From: Empedobacter stercoris
GTDB taxonomy: Bacteria; Bacteroidota; Bacteroidia; Flavobacteriales; Weeksellaceae
DNA length: 64,000 nt
Assembly: GCF_025244765.1 (NCBI RefSeq)
Contig: NZ_CP104209.1
Location: forward strand, 806,001 to 870,000
Direction of reading: 5' to 3'
Position 1 is the stretch's first letter; each line of letters starts with the position of its first letter. Made by a program: the position numbers and the translations under genes. The notes under the pieces are model-generated. The model worked only from the letters and a program-made list of their open reading frames with translations. It was not told where the DNA came from and did not search any database. This document shows positions 49,591 through 59,254 of the stretch, piece by piece.

Positions 49591-50046
49591 ATGTTTCTAA
49601 ATTTTGACGATAAAGAGAATTTAATTTCAAAATTAAAAACCTTAAAAGTAGATCAACAACCTGAATGGGGAATTATGACTCCTCAACACATGGTTGAACA
49701 TTTAATTGTAACAACTAAACTATCAAATGGAGGTTTAAGTGTGCCTTGTAGAATTCCTGTTGAACAAATTCCACAATATAAAGCGTTCTTATTAGAGTCT
49801 GATCAAGAAATGCAAAAAGGAATTAAAGCAAATGGAATGGAAGGTTTATTGGATTTACGTTATCCTTCTTTAGAAGCTTCTATCGAAAAATTAGAAGAAG
49901 AAATAGATAAATTTAACACCTATTTCGAAAATAATCCAGATGCTAAAATTACAAATCCTGTTTTAGCCGAAATTGGATACGAAGATTGGAAAACGTTTCA
50001 TAAAAAACATTACACGCATCATTTCAAACAATTTGGATTGTTGTAA
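49591..50046 (+). CDS. DUF1569/DinB-like small protein
   Basis: A 151-residue soluble protein. 'EWGIMTPQHMVEHLIVTTKL' contains the metal-binding-like His (QHMVEH) of DinB/DUF1569-type four-helix bundles. 'WKTFHKKHYTHHFKQFGLL' at the end supplies further His residues in the usual position. In Flavobacteriia it is usually a stand-alone gene; no function is known. It ends at a strong hairpin shared with the M42 gene. Confidence 0.72.
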   Translation: MFLNFDDKENLISKLKTLKVDQQPEWGIMTPQHMVEHLIVTTKLSNGGLSVPCRIPVEQIPQYKAFLLESDQEMQKGIKANGMEGLLDLRYPSLEASIEKLEEEIDKFNTYFENNPDAKITNPVLAEIGYEDWKTFHKKHYTHHFKQFGLL

Positions 50047-50054
50047 GAAATGAT

Positions 50055-50079
50055 AAAAGCCGCTATTAAGCGGCTTTTA
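50055..50079. terminator. Bidirectional terminator between DUF1569-like and M42 genes
   Basis: AAAAGCCGCT (50055-50064) pairs with AGCGGCTTTT (50069-50078) around a 4-nt loop. Confidence 0.88.
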
Positions 50080-50096
50080 TAACATCTATTCAATTC

Positions 50097-51188
50097 TTAA
50101 ACAGTGTGATATTTAAAACTTTGTTCGTTTTTAATTGTTTTAACCGATTCGTAAATCAATTCGATTACATTTTTCACATCAGCTTGATGAACCATTTCAA
50201 CAGTTGTATGCATATAACGCAAGGGCAACGAAATTAGTGCAGAAGGAACACCACCATTGCTATATGCAAATGCATCTGTATCCGTTCCTGTTACGCGAGA
50301 ACTTGCAGCTCTTTGAAAAGGAATATTATTTTTTTCAGCTGCATCAATAATCAATTCACGCACATTATTTTGAACTGCTGGAGCATAATATACAACTGGT
50401 CCATCGCCACATTTTTGCTCTCCTTCTTTCGATTTTGTAATCATAGGAGTCGTCGTATCATGCGTTACATCTGTTATTATTGCTACATTTGGTTTGATTG
50501 TTTGTGTAATCATTTCTGCTCCACGCAATCCTACTTCTTCTTGTACAGCATTTACAACATATAAACCAAAATCTAATTGATCTTTATTTTCGGCTAATTT
50601 ACGTGCAACCTCTGCAATCATAAACCCTCCCATTCTATTATCAATGGCGCGGCAAACGAAATAACGGTCATTTAAGGTAAAAAACTCATCTGGATATGTA
50701 ATGACACAACCAACGTGAATTCCAAGTTCTAGCACTTCTTCTTTGGATGTACAACCTGTATCGATCCAAATTTTATCTGGCGTTGGCGCTTCATCTTTAC
50801 CTGCTTGACGTAAGTGAATTGCTGGCCAACCAAAAACTCCTTTTACAATTCCTTTTTTGGTATGAATATTCACCACCTTTGATGGTGCAATCATATGATC
50901 TGAACCTCCATTACGAATAACATAAATCAATCCATCATCAGAAATGTAATTTACAAACCAAGAAATCTCATCAGCATGTGCTTCAATCACTACTTTATAT
51001 TTCGCGTCGGGGTTAATCACACCATATGCAGAACCGTAATTGTCTGTTTTTACTTCGTCTACATAAGGTTTAATATAATCCATCCAAACTTTTTGCCCTT
51101 CACTTTCAAAACCTGTTGGTGAAGCAATATTTAAATATTTAGACAAAAAATCTAACGATTGTTGATCAAACAAATTATTTGTACTCAT
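50097..51188 (-). CDS. M42 family aminopeptidase
   Basis: A 363-residue cytoplasmic aminopeptidase. Metal ligands are H in KVVIEAHADEISW, D in CRAIDNRMGG, the catalytic Glu pair in NAVQEEVGLRG, D in AIITDVTHD and H near RYMHTTVEM. These enzymes form tetrahedral (dodecameric) particles that trim peptides. The promoter -7 (TACATTTG, complement of 51207-51214) lies 19 bp upstream. Confidence 0.92.
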   Translation of the reverse strand: MSTNNLFDQQSLDFLSKYLNIASPTGFESEGQKVWMDYIKPYVDEVKTDNYGSAYGVINPDAKYKVVIEAHADEISWFVNYISDDGLIYVIRNGGSDHMIAPSKVVNIHTKKGIVKGVFGWPAIHLRQAGKDEAPTPDKIWIDTGCTSKEEVLELGIHVGCVITYPDEFFTLNDRYFVCRAIDNRMGGFMIAEVARKLAENKDQLDFGLYVVNAVQEEVGLRGAEMITQTIKPNVAIITDVTHDTTTPMITKSKEGEQKCGDGPVVYYAPAVQNNVRELIIDAAEKNNIPFQRAASSRVTGTDTDAFAYSNGGVPSALISLPLRYMHTTVEMVHQADVKNVIELIYESVKTIKNEQSFKYHTV

Positions 51189-51206
51189 TTTAGTTTATTT
51201 ATCTAA

Positions 51207-51214
51207 CAAATGTA
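51207..51214 (-). promoter_or_regulatory. -7 element of M42 peptidase gene
   Basis: The complement reads TACATTTG, an exact TAnnTTTG match. Confidence 0.4.
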
Positions 51215-51249
51215 CTAATTTTAGGAACAATTTTTGAACTAATTCACAC

Positions 51250-51903
51250 ATGAAATTTTACATCTATCACATAACATTAATGCTCACTTTTTTGGGATTT
51301 TCACATCTAAATGCCCAAATTTTCGGCTTAGATTTAGGTGGTAAAAGCCCATCTCAAGAAATCAAAAATGACTCGATAAATATTGATGAATTAACTTTTA
51401 GTCCTTTCGATACTATACATTTAAATGAATCAAGTTTTTATTCTGTTCATTTAAAATCAGATTTAGAAAAAAAATATTATATATGGCTAAGAAAGCGCGT
51501 GCGTGATGTTTGGCCCTATGTAAGAACAGCTGTTAGAGAATATAATTATGTTTCTGATACCATTCAAACAATGGATAAAAGACGAGATAAAAAACGTTTT
51601 ATTAAAACGAGACAAAAAGATTTAGCAGATCAGTTTGAGAATCAATTAAAAAATATGTCAAGTTCTCGAGGTCAAATTTTAACGAAATTAATTTACAAAG
51701 AAACGGACAAAACAACTTACGATATTATTAAAGAATTACGTGGAGGATTAAATGCTTTTCTGTACCAAGCTGCAAGTGGAGCATTTAACATCGATTTAAA
51801 ACAAACCTTTGATCCTAAACGTACTCGTGAAGATTTATATATCGCTGTCATTCTTCAACGAGATTTTGCCGATGGTATTTTAAAACCCGTCGACGAAGAT
51901 TAG
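51250..51903 (+). CDS. DUF4294 domain-containing exported protein
   Basis: A 217-residue Bacteroidota protein. Signal peptide MKFYIYHITLMLTFLGFSHL ends before NAQ. The DUF4294 region is recognised by 'YYIWLRKRVRDVWPYVRTAV', 'LKNMSSSRGQILTKLIYKET' and 'RGGLNAFLYQAASGAFNIDL'. Its role is unknown. It is divergent from the M42 gene, an arrangement I believe is common in related genomes. Confidence 0.85.
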   Translation: MKFYIYHITLMLTFLGFSHLNAQIFGLDLGGKSPSQEIKNDSINIDELTFSPFDTIHLNESSFYSVHLKSDLEKKYYIWLRKRVRDVWPYVRTAVREYNYVSDTIQTMDKRRDKKRFIKTRQKDLADQFENQLKNMSSSRGQILTKLIYKETDKTTYDIIKELRGGLNAFLYQAASGAFNIDLKQTFDPKRTREDLYIAVILQRDFADGILKPVDED

Positions 51904-51950
51904 TTTATCTTTAACAATTACCTGTTACAATAATATTCTGTTTTTTTTAT

Positions 51951-51958
51951 TATATTTG
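51951..51958 (+). promoter_or_regulatory. -7 element of pfkA-gap operon
   Basis: TATATTTG is an exact TAnnTTTG match, 18 bp before the GTG start. A possible RBS AAGGG follows. Confidence 0.45.
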
Positions 51959-51976
51959 ATTTAATAAGGGAAAAAC

Positions 51977-52960
51977 GTGAAAAATAGTATAAAAAAAATC
52001 GGTGTATTAACCTCTGGAGGTGATGCGCCCGGAATGAATGCTGCCTTACGTGCCGTAGTTAGAGCATGCAAATATTACAACATTACATCTGTTGGCATTC
52101 GTCAAGGATTTGAAGGCTTGATTAACAATGATATGATAGAACTTGGACCTCGTTCAGTTAAAAATATTATTAATCAAGGTGGTACAATTCTTAAAACTGC
52201 TCGTTCAGCTGAATTCAAAACTATGGAAGGTCGTCAAAAAGCCTATGAGCATCTCAAAAAAAACAACATAGATGCACTTGTCATAATTGGTGGTGATGGA
52301 TCTTTTACTGGAGCAAATATCTTTCACAAAGAGTTTGAGGTTCCGTTTATTGGAATTCCTGGTACTATTGACAACGATATCTTTGGAACAGACTTTACAA
52401 TTGGTTATGACACAGCGTTGAATACTGTAATTGATGCGATTGATAAATTAAGAGATACTGCAACGTCGCATGATCGTGTATTTTTTGTAGAAGTGATGGG
52501 ACGTGATGCAGGTTTTATTGCATTAAATAGTGGAATTGCTTCGGGAGCACAAGATATTTTGATTCCTGAACAACGTGATAGTGTAGAAGAATTATGCTCA
52601 TCGTTAGAACGTTCAGAAAAATCTGGAAAAAAATCAAGTATCGTTGTGGTAGCAGAAGGCGAAAAATTAGGTGGAGTTTATGAATTAGCGAAACAAGTTC
52701 AATCGAAACATCCCGAATATGATATTCGCGTTACAGTATTAGGACATATTCAACGTGGAGGATCACCATCATGTCATGATCGTGTGTTGGCAAGTCGTTT
52801 GGGAATTGCTGCTGTTGAAGGTCTTTTACAAGATCAATCTAACTTAATGGCGGGTATTCGTTCCAATAAAGTGGTCTTCACTCCTATTGCTGAAGCTATT
52901 AAAAAACACAACGAAATCGATATGGAATTGATAAAAGTTGCAAATATATTAGCCATCTAA
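51977..52960 (+). CDS. pfkA: ATP-dependent 6-phosphofructokinase
   Basis: A 327-residue PfkA of normal length, starting at GTG 51977 with AAGGG about 9 bp upstream. The ATP site is VLTSGGDAPGMNAALRAVVR; the catalytic loop is IPGTIDNDI (TIDND) with Asp base, and 'VEVMGRDAGFIALNSGIASG' is the fructose-6-phosphate region. GGDGSFTGA has glycine at the ATP-specific position, favouring ATP rather than pyrophosphate. It is the committed step of glycolysis and is in an operon with gap. Confidence 0.95.
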   Translation: MKNSIKKIGVLTSGGDAPGMNAALRAVVRACKYYNITSVGIRQGFEGLINNDMIELGPRSVKNIINQGGTILKTARSAEFKTMEGRQKAYEHLKKNNIDALVIIGGDGSFTGANIFHKEFEVPFIGIPGTIDNDIFGTDFTIGYDTALNTVIDAIDKLRDTATSHDRVFFVEVMGRDAGFIALNSGIASGAQDILIPEQRDSVEELCSSLERSEKSGKKSSIVVVAEGEKLGGVYELAKQVQSKHPEYDIRVTVLGHIQRGGSPSCHDRVLASRLGIAAVEGLLQDQSNLMAGIRSNKVVFTPIAEAIKKHNEIDMELIKVANILAI

Positions 52961-52979
52961 TCTATAAATAAAAATATAA

Positions 52980-54002
<1,023 letters not shown>

Positions 54003-54023
54003 AAGCTTAAATACTTTATTTTT

Positions 54024-54055
54024 AAAGTCTTCTCTTTTTTGAGAAGACTTTTTTA
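54024..54055 (+). terminator. Terminator after gap
   Basis: AAAGTCTTCTC (54024-54034) pairs with GAGAAGACTTT (54041-54051), followed by further T. Confidence 0.88.
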
Positions 54056-54119
54056 TTTTTTCACATTCTATTCGTATTTTATGGTTTAATATTTGATTTC
54101 GGATATGCTAAACATTAAT

Positions 54120-54248
54120 ATGAAAAAAGAAATTGAATTTTCTGGTCCTAAGAAATCAACCATAGATAAACTATTGGCTTATTCTAAATCTATAAAAAAT
54201 GTTAACACACAGAAAAAAGTTCATAAGGTTTTTATTTCCTTAAATTAA
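54120..54248 (+). CDS. Micro-ORF 1 (42 aa), paralogue of micro-ORF 2
   Basis: A 42-residue frame (an in-frame ATG at 54105 would give 47). It reads MKKEIEFSGPKKSTIDKLLA then YSKSIKNVNT and ends FISLN. The core TIDKLLAYSKSIKNVN matches TIDKILAFSKSIKSIN of the frame at 55120 in 12 of 16 positions. Such a repeat in unrelated flanking DNA is hard to explain without coding selection. No signal peptide or known domain is present. It lies between the gap terminator and the sigma factor promoter. Confidence 0.6.
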   Translation: MKKEIEFSGPKKSTIDKLLAYSKSIKNVNTQKKVHKVFISLN

Positions 54249-54387
54249 TTTTATACATCAGAATTTTAAAGCATTACAATATTCTTATTAATACTACTTA
54301 ATTATTAAGAATTAATACAAAAATTAACAATTATTTATTTTTTTAAGAATTTATTAATTTATTTTAAGAATAATTATGTTAAAAAAC

Positions 54388-54417
54388 TTGTAAGATTTTT
54401 TTGTTTAACTATATTTG
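54388..54417 (+). promoter_or_regulatory. Strong Bacteroidota promoter for ECF sigma factor gene
   Basis: TTG 54388-54390, 19 bp, TATATTTG 54410-54417 match the consensus fully. It implies a leader of about 55 nt before ATG 54479 and rules out the longer N-terminus. Confidence 0.65.
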
Positions 54418-54478
54418 GATAAACAAAAAAATTACAGCCTATAGATTTAACTCTACTTTAAAATTAACATTTACTATT

Positions 54479-55072
54479 ATGAACTATGAAGACGACTCTT
54501 TATTAATCCAAGATTATTTGAGAGGTAACGAAAATGCTTTAGAAACATTGATAGAGAAATACAAAGGAAGAATCTATAGTTTTATATACTCCAAAGTCTT
54601 AGATAAGGATATAACTGAAGATATATTTCAGGACACTTTTATCAAGGTTATCCTTACATTAAAAGGAGGACGATACAACGAAGAAGGTAAGTTTTTGCCT
54701 TGGGTTATGCGTATTGCTCACAATTTAACTATTGACTATTTTCGATCAAACAAAAGAATGCCGACTGTTAGTGAAACTGTAGGATACAATGAAGATTATA
54801 ATATTTTTGATTTCATTGGAATTTGTGATGAATGCTCTGAAACTAAACTTATTAAATCTCAAATTGAAAATGACTTAAGAAATTTAGTTACTCAATTACC
54901 AGAAGACCAGAGAGAAGTTTTAGAATTAAGGATTTTTAAAGAACTTAGTTTTAAAGAAATTGCAGAGGAAACAGATGTAAGTATCAATACGGCATTAGGA
55001 AGAATGCGATATGCGATTATTAACTTAAGAAAAGTGATTGATAATAATAACATTATTTTAACAGTTGATTAA
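54479..55072 (+). CDS. RNA polymerase sigma factor (ECF type, Flavobacteriia-conserved)
   Basis: A 197-residue sigma-70 family protein. Region 2 spans 'NENALETLIEKYKGRIYSFI', 'ITEDIFQDTFIKVILTLKGG' and 'FLPWVMRIAHNLTIDYFRSN'. Region 4 is 'LPEDQREVLELRIFKELSFK' and 'EIAEETDVSINTALGRMRYA'. A variable acidic linker (NEDYNIFDFIGICDECS) separates them. The core is of a type widely conserved in Flavobacteriia. No anti-sigma gene is adjacent; instead a related micro-ORF lies on each side. Start 54479 is set by the promoter position. Confidence 0.9.
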   Translation: MNYEDDSLLIQDYLRGNENALETLIEKYKGRIYSFIYSKVLDKDITEDIFQDTFIKVILTLKGGRYNEEGKFLPWVMRIAHNLTIDYFRSNKRMPTVSETVGYNEDYNIFDFIGICDECSETKLIKSQIENDLRNLVTQLPEDQREVLELRIFKELSFKEIAEETDVSINTALGRMRYAIINLRKVIDNNNIILTVD

Positions 55073-55119
55073 AAAATAAACTTATCTATTTAGCGTTTTT
55101 AGAATAAATAAGTTTAAAA

Positions 55120-55251
55120 ATGATAGAATTATACTCTGAAAATATTGAGCCCTCTCAATTAACAATTGATAAAATATTAGCTTTTTCAAAATCGATAAAG
55201 AGTATAAATTCGACTATTTTAAATAAAAATTTCATCATTAACATAAATTAA
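55120..55251 (+). CDS. Micro-ORF 2 (43 aa), paralogue of micro-ORF 1
   Basis: A 43-residue frame starting MIELYSENIEPSQLTIDKIL and ending FIININ. It is 47 bp after the sigma stop and 20 bp before a strong terminator, so it probably belongs to the sigma transcript. Its core resembles the micro-ORF at 54120 (TIDK, LA, SKSIK, N). It has no signal peptide, cysteine or known domain. The amphipathic helix predicted for the core suggests binding to a protein partner, possibly the sigma factor; that is inference. Confidence 0.62.
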   Translation: MIELYSENIEPSQLTIDKILAFSKSIKSINSTILNKNFIININ

Positions 55252-55271
55252 ATTGTTTTTAAATTTTCAAT

Positions 55272-55310
55272 AAAAAAGGTCTAAAATGTAAACATTTTAG
55301 ACCTTTTTTT
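55272..55310. terminator. Bidirectional terminator between sigma transcript and aspS
   Basis: An 18-bp perfect stem (55272-55289 with 55292-55309, core AGGTCTAAAATGT), with T-run. Confidence 0.92.
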
Positions 55311-55327
55311 ATACTGATATTCTCTAA

Positions 55328-57085
55328 TTACTTGTGTGTAAAAGTAGATGTGATATTTAATTCGTCCATTTGAGTTTGATCAATTGGAGATGGTGCATCA
55401 ATCATCACATCACGACCTGAATTATTTTTCGGGAACGCAATATAATCACGAATTGTTTCTGATCCATCTAAGATTGATACAAAACGGTCAAATCCAAATG
55501 CTAAACCTCCATGAGGTGGCGCTCCATATTTGAAAGCATTCATTAAGAATCCAAATTGAGCTTCTGCTTGTTCAGGTGTAAATCCTAATAATTCGAACAT
55601 TCTTGCTTGTACTTCTTTATCAAAAATACGGATAGAACCTCCACCAATTTCATTACCATTTAGCACTAAATCATAGGCATTTGCACGCACTTCTCCTGGA
55701 TTAGTAGCAATCAAATCCATATCTTCTGGTTTAGGAGAAGTAAATGGGTGATGCATGGCGTGGTAACGTTCAGATTCCTCATCCCATTCTAATAAAGGGA
55801 AATCGACAACCCATAAAGGTGCAAAAACATCTGGATTACGTAATCCTAAACGTTCAGCAATTTCCATACGTAAAGCAGATAATTGCGCACGAACTTTGTT
55901 TGCATTTCCAGACATCACTAACATTAAATCGCCTGGTTTTGCATTCATTCGTTCAGCCCAAGCCGATAAATCTTCTTGTGAATAAAATTTATCAACAGAA
56001 GACTTGAATGTTCCGTCTTCATTGTAACGTACCCAAACTAAACCATTTGCGCCAACTTGTGGACGTTTTACCCACTCGATTAACTTATCAATCTCTTTAC
56101 GTGTATAAGAATTACATCCTTCGGCAGCGATACCCACGATTAATTCTTGCTCATCAAAGATTTTGAAATCATGACCTTTGGCTAAATCAGTAATTTCTCC
56201 GAATTCCATTCCGAAACGGATATCAGGTTTATCATTTCCATAACGACGCATTGCATCAGCAAATGTCATACGCGGAAATTCTCCAAATTCTAAACCTTTG
56301 AAGGTATGTAATAAATGTTTGGCTAAACCTTCAAAAACATTCATAATATCTTCTTGCTCAACGAATGACATTTCACAGTCAATTTGAGTAAATTCTGGTT
56401 GACGGTCTGCACGTAAATCTTCGTCACGGAAACATTTAACAATTTGGAAATATTTATCTAAACCTCCTACCATTAACAATTGTTTGAACGTTTGAGGAGA
56501 TTGTGGCAATGCGTAAAATTCACCTGGATTCATACGAGATGGTACAACAAAATCACGTGCACCTTCTGGTGTAGATTTAATCAAAACTGGTGTTTCAACT
56601 TCAACAAAATCTTGCGCATCTAAATATTTACGAACTTCCTGAGCAACTTTAGAACGGAAGATTAATTTATTTTTAACTGGATTACGACGAATATCCAAAT
56701 AACGATATTTCATACGAATATCTTCTCCACCATCCGTATTATCTTCAATCGTGAATGGAGGTAATGCAGATTCATTTAAAATCGTGATATTTTCTGCTAA
56801 AATTTCGATATTTCCTGTTGGAATATTTGGATTTTTTGAAGCTCTTTCGATCACTGTTCCTGTTACTTGAATTACGAACTCGCGTCCTAACTGACGAGCA
56901 GTTTCAAATAATTCTTTTGAAGAACGTTCTTCGTCTAAGATGATTTGAGTGATTCCGTAACGGTCACGTAAATCGATCCACATCATAAAACCTTTATCAC
57001 GTAAAGTTGATACCCAACCGCTTAACGTAACTTTTTCATTAATGTTGGCTTGTGTTAATTCACCACAAGTATGAGTTCTAAACAT
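55328..57085 (-). CDS. aspS: Aspartyl-tRNA synthetase
   Basis: A 585-residue class II synthetase of bacterial type. The N-terminal anticodon-binding OB domain is '[20 protein letters not shown]'; motif 2 is '[20 protein letters not shown]' (FRDE), and motif 3 '[12 protein letters not shown]'. The bacterial GAD insertion lies at about 280-420. It charges tRNA-Asp; whether it is discriminating cannot be told. A -7 element TACCTTTG (complement of 57106-57113) lies 20 bp upstream. Confidence 0.96.
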   Translation of the reverse strand: MFRTHTCGELTQANINEKVTLSGWVSTLRDKGFMMWIDLRDRYGITQIILDEERSSKELFETARQLGREFVIQVTGTVIERASKNPNIPTGNIEILAENITILNESALPPFTIEDNTDGGEDIRMKYRYLDIRRNPVKNKLIFRSKVAQEVRKYLDAQDFVEVETPVLIKSTPEGARDFVVPSRMNPGEFYALPQSPQTFKQLLMVGGLDKYFQIVKCFRDEDLRADRQPEFTQIDCEMSFVEQEDIMNVFEGLAKHLLHTFKGLEFGEFPRMTFADAMRRYGNDKPDIRFGMEFGEITDLAKGHDFKIFDEQELIVGIAAEGCNSYTRKEIDKLIEWVKRPQVGANGLVWVRYNEDGTFKSSVDKFYSQEDLSAWAERMNAKPGDLMLVMSGNANKVRAQLSALRMEIAERLGLRNPDVFAPLWVVDFPLLEWDEESERYHAMHHPFTSPKPEDMDLIATNPGEVRANAYDLVLNGNEIGGGSIRIFDKEVQARMFELLGFTPEQAEAQFGFLMNAFKYGAPPHGGLAFGFDRFVSILDGSETIRDYIAFPKNNSGRDVMIDAPSPIDQTQMDELNITSTFTHK

Positions 57086-57105
57086 TTGTCGTCAAATTTA
57101 TTGAA

Positions 57106-57113
57106 CAAAGGTA
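57106..57113 (-). promoter_or_regulatory. -7 element of aspS
   Basis: The complement reads TACCTTTG, an exact TAnnTTTG match; a second one (TAAATTTG, complement of 57093-57100) lies nearer the start. Confidence 0.4.
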
Positions 57114-57167
57114 AAGTTTTGAGCCGAAATAAAGAAGTTATCTAACTTTTTTGAGCAAATAAATTCA

Positions 57168-57200
57168 ATAAAAAAAGCGATTCAAGATTGAATCGCTTTT
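57168..57200 (-). terminator. Terminator after amino acid permease gene
   Basis: A 13-bp stem, AAAAGCGATTCAA (57173-57185) with TTGAATCGCTTTT (57188-57200). The T-run is on the minus strand. Confidence 0.85.
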
Positions 57201-57206
57201 ATCAAA

Positions 57207-59114
57207 TTATGATTTCTGGTTTTTCAACTTACTATGTTTATAACCGTAAGTAAAATAAATTGTTAAACCTATTGCAATCCACACCAAGAAAATCATCCAG
57301 TTTTTTAACCCTAACTGCGCCATCATATAAAAACAACACAACATACCTGCTAATGGAATGATAGAAGTTCTTTTGAAAAACGTTCGGATGACCATAAAAA
57401 CATAAATGAATAAGAAAATCACCATTGGAATTTTGTGTTTAAAAACATCCCAACCTTTCTCCATTTTCTTTTCTTCGTAAACAGGTAATTTTTCAATTGT
57501 AGATTTGTATTCTTCTGCTGATAAACTCGCTAAATAATCATCCAAATATTCTACCTCATCTCCAGTCAAACTATTAATTGTTGAATAAGAATCTTTTAAT
57601 TCCTTTGGTGTTAACGAACCAACAAATTGCTCAATAGGCATAACTTGTGGTTCATTTGTAAAGAAACTAACTGTGTCTTCCTTGAATGTCGTTGCGCATA
57701 AAAATACAATCACGGCCGTAACAATTGGCATAACAAATTTAGCATCTATAAAAGGTGTTTTGAAATTACCTCTTATTGCATTTGGATCTGCATCCATCTT
57801 TAAAACAGCAGCACAAACTAAAACAAAAGCAAATAAAGTTCCGATCGAACAGGCGTCTACAACCAACTCTAAATCTGTAAACAAAATTGGAACACCAACT
57901 ACAAATCCTGTGAAAATTGTTGCAAAAGATGGTGTTTTAAATTTTGGGTGAATGGTAGAAAATTTCTTTGGTAATAAACCATCTCTGGACATTGTCATCC
58001 AAATACGTGGTTGTCCAATTTGAAATACGATAAACACACTCGCCATTGCTACCACAGCTGAAAAAGCAATAATTCCGGCGAGCCATTTTAGGTCTTTAAT
58101 TTTATCAAAAACATAAGCTAATGGATCACCAACATTTAATTCAGAATAATGCACCATTCCTGTAATCACCAAGGCGATCAACACATATAAAATGGTACAA
58201 ATAATAATTGAAGCAAAAATACCACGAGGTAAATCTCGTTTCGGATCTTTACACTCTTCCGCAGTCGTACTAATCGCATCAAACCCAATATAGGCATAGA
58301 AAACAGATGAAACACCAGCTAAAACACCTCCTATTCCATTTGGTGCGAATGGATCCCAATTATCTGGATTCACATAAAAAGCTCCAACAACAATCACTAA
58401 TAAGACAACAGCTAATTTTAAAACAACCATTGCATTACTTGCTTTTCGAGATTCGTTAATTCCACGATAGACCAAGGCAGTAATCAAAAAAGTGATGACT
58501 AATGCAGGAATATCCACTACCATGTTAAATCCTAAATAAGGAGCATCTTTAAATGCTAAATATTTTGGAATTTCTTGTGCATAAGCTGAATTTGCTATCC
58601 CTTCTAAAGTTTTACCTTTTGCCAATTCATTCGAAACAAATTCAAAACCTTCTTTTGCTGTAAAGTAGTCCATTGTCATCCATTCAGGTAAATGTATTCC
58701 CAATCCGGAGAGCAAGGTGGTAAAATAATCACTCCATGAGATGGCGAGTACAATATTTCCAATTGCATATTCCATAATCAATGCCCAACCAATTACCCAA
58801 GCAAACAACTCACCAAACGCAACATAGCTATATGTGTAAGCACTTCCGGAAACTGGAACTAATGAAGCAAATTCGGCATAGGCAAAAGCAGTAAAACCAC
58901 ATGCAATTGCCGTAAATATAAATAAGAAGATAACTGCTGGACCGCCTTCGTAGCTTGCTCGACCAATGGTACTAAAAATACCAGCTCCAACAATTGCGGC
59001 GATACCAAAACCTGTTAAATCTCGAACACCTAAGGTTCTTTTCATTGTAGCAGTATTCTTCGCTGATTCTGCTAAAATAGATTCTACAGATTTTTTTCTG
59101 AATAATTGTGACAT
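57207..59114 (-). CDS. APC-family amino acid permease (cationic amino acid transporter-like)
   Basis: A 635-residue membrane transporter with about 12-14 helices. 'LGVRDLTGFGIAAIVGAGIF' (TM1 unwound GAGIF) and 'GVSSVFYAYIGFDAISTTAE' (TM6) are hallmarks of the cationic amino acid/YfnA branch. Two soluble insertions are unusual: about residues 143-195 (MTMDYFTAKEGFEFVSNELA) and about 488-560 (EQFVGSLTPKELKDSYSTIN). They make the protein longer than the typical 460-550 residues. Substrate amino acid unknown. The -7 is TATATTTG (complement of 59133-59140). Confidence 0.9.
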   Translation of the reverse strand: MSQLFRKKSVESILAESAKNTATMKRTLGVRDLTGFGIAAIVGAGIFSTIGRASYEGGPAVIFLFIFTAIACGFTAFAYAEFASLVPVSGSAYTYSYVAFGELFAWVIGWALIMEYAIGNIVLAISWSDYFTTLLSGLGIHLPEWMTMDYFTAKEGFEFVSNELAKGKTLEGIANSAYAQEIPKYLAFKDAPYLGFNMVVDIPALVITFLITALVYRGINESRKASNAMVVLKLAVVLLVIVVGAFYVNPDNWDPFAPNGIGGVLAGVSSVFYAYIGFDAISTTAEECKDPKRDLPRGIFASIIICTILYVLIALVITGMVHYSELNVGDPLAYVFDKIKDLKWLAGIIAFSAVVAMASVFIVFQIGQPRIWMTMSRDGLLPKKFSTIHPKFKTPSFATIFTGFVVGVPILFTDLELVVDACSIGTLFAFVLVCAAVLKMDADPNAIRGNFKTPFIDAKFVMPIVTAVIVFLCATTFKEDTVSFFTNEPQVMPIEQFVGSLTPKELKDSYSTINSLTGDEVEYLDDYLASLSAEEYKSTIEKLPVYEEKKMEKGWDVFKHKIPMVIFLFIYVFMVIRTFFKRTSIIPLAGMLCCFYMMAQLGLKNWMIFLVWIAIGLTIYFTYGYKHSKLKNQKS

Positions 59115-59254
59115 AATTTATTTAAAAACGGGCAAATATAAAAAAGACAAACCCAAAAACGGATAGAATCCGTATAAATATTGGTTTTTTATTCAGATTT
59201 TCTTTTTTATTCTGCTTGGTTAGATTAATTTTAAATTTAATTCAAAAAATTTAC

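Noticed and set aside
54401-54478. N-terminal extension of the ECF sigma factor
   Set aside because: A consensus promoter (54388-54417) lies in the extension, and the conserved start MNYEDDSLLI is at 54479.
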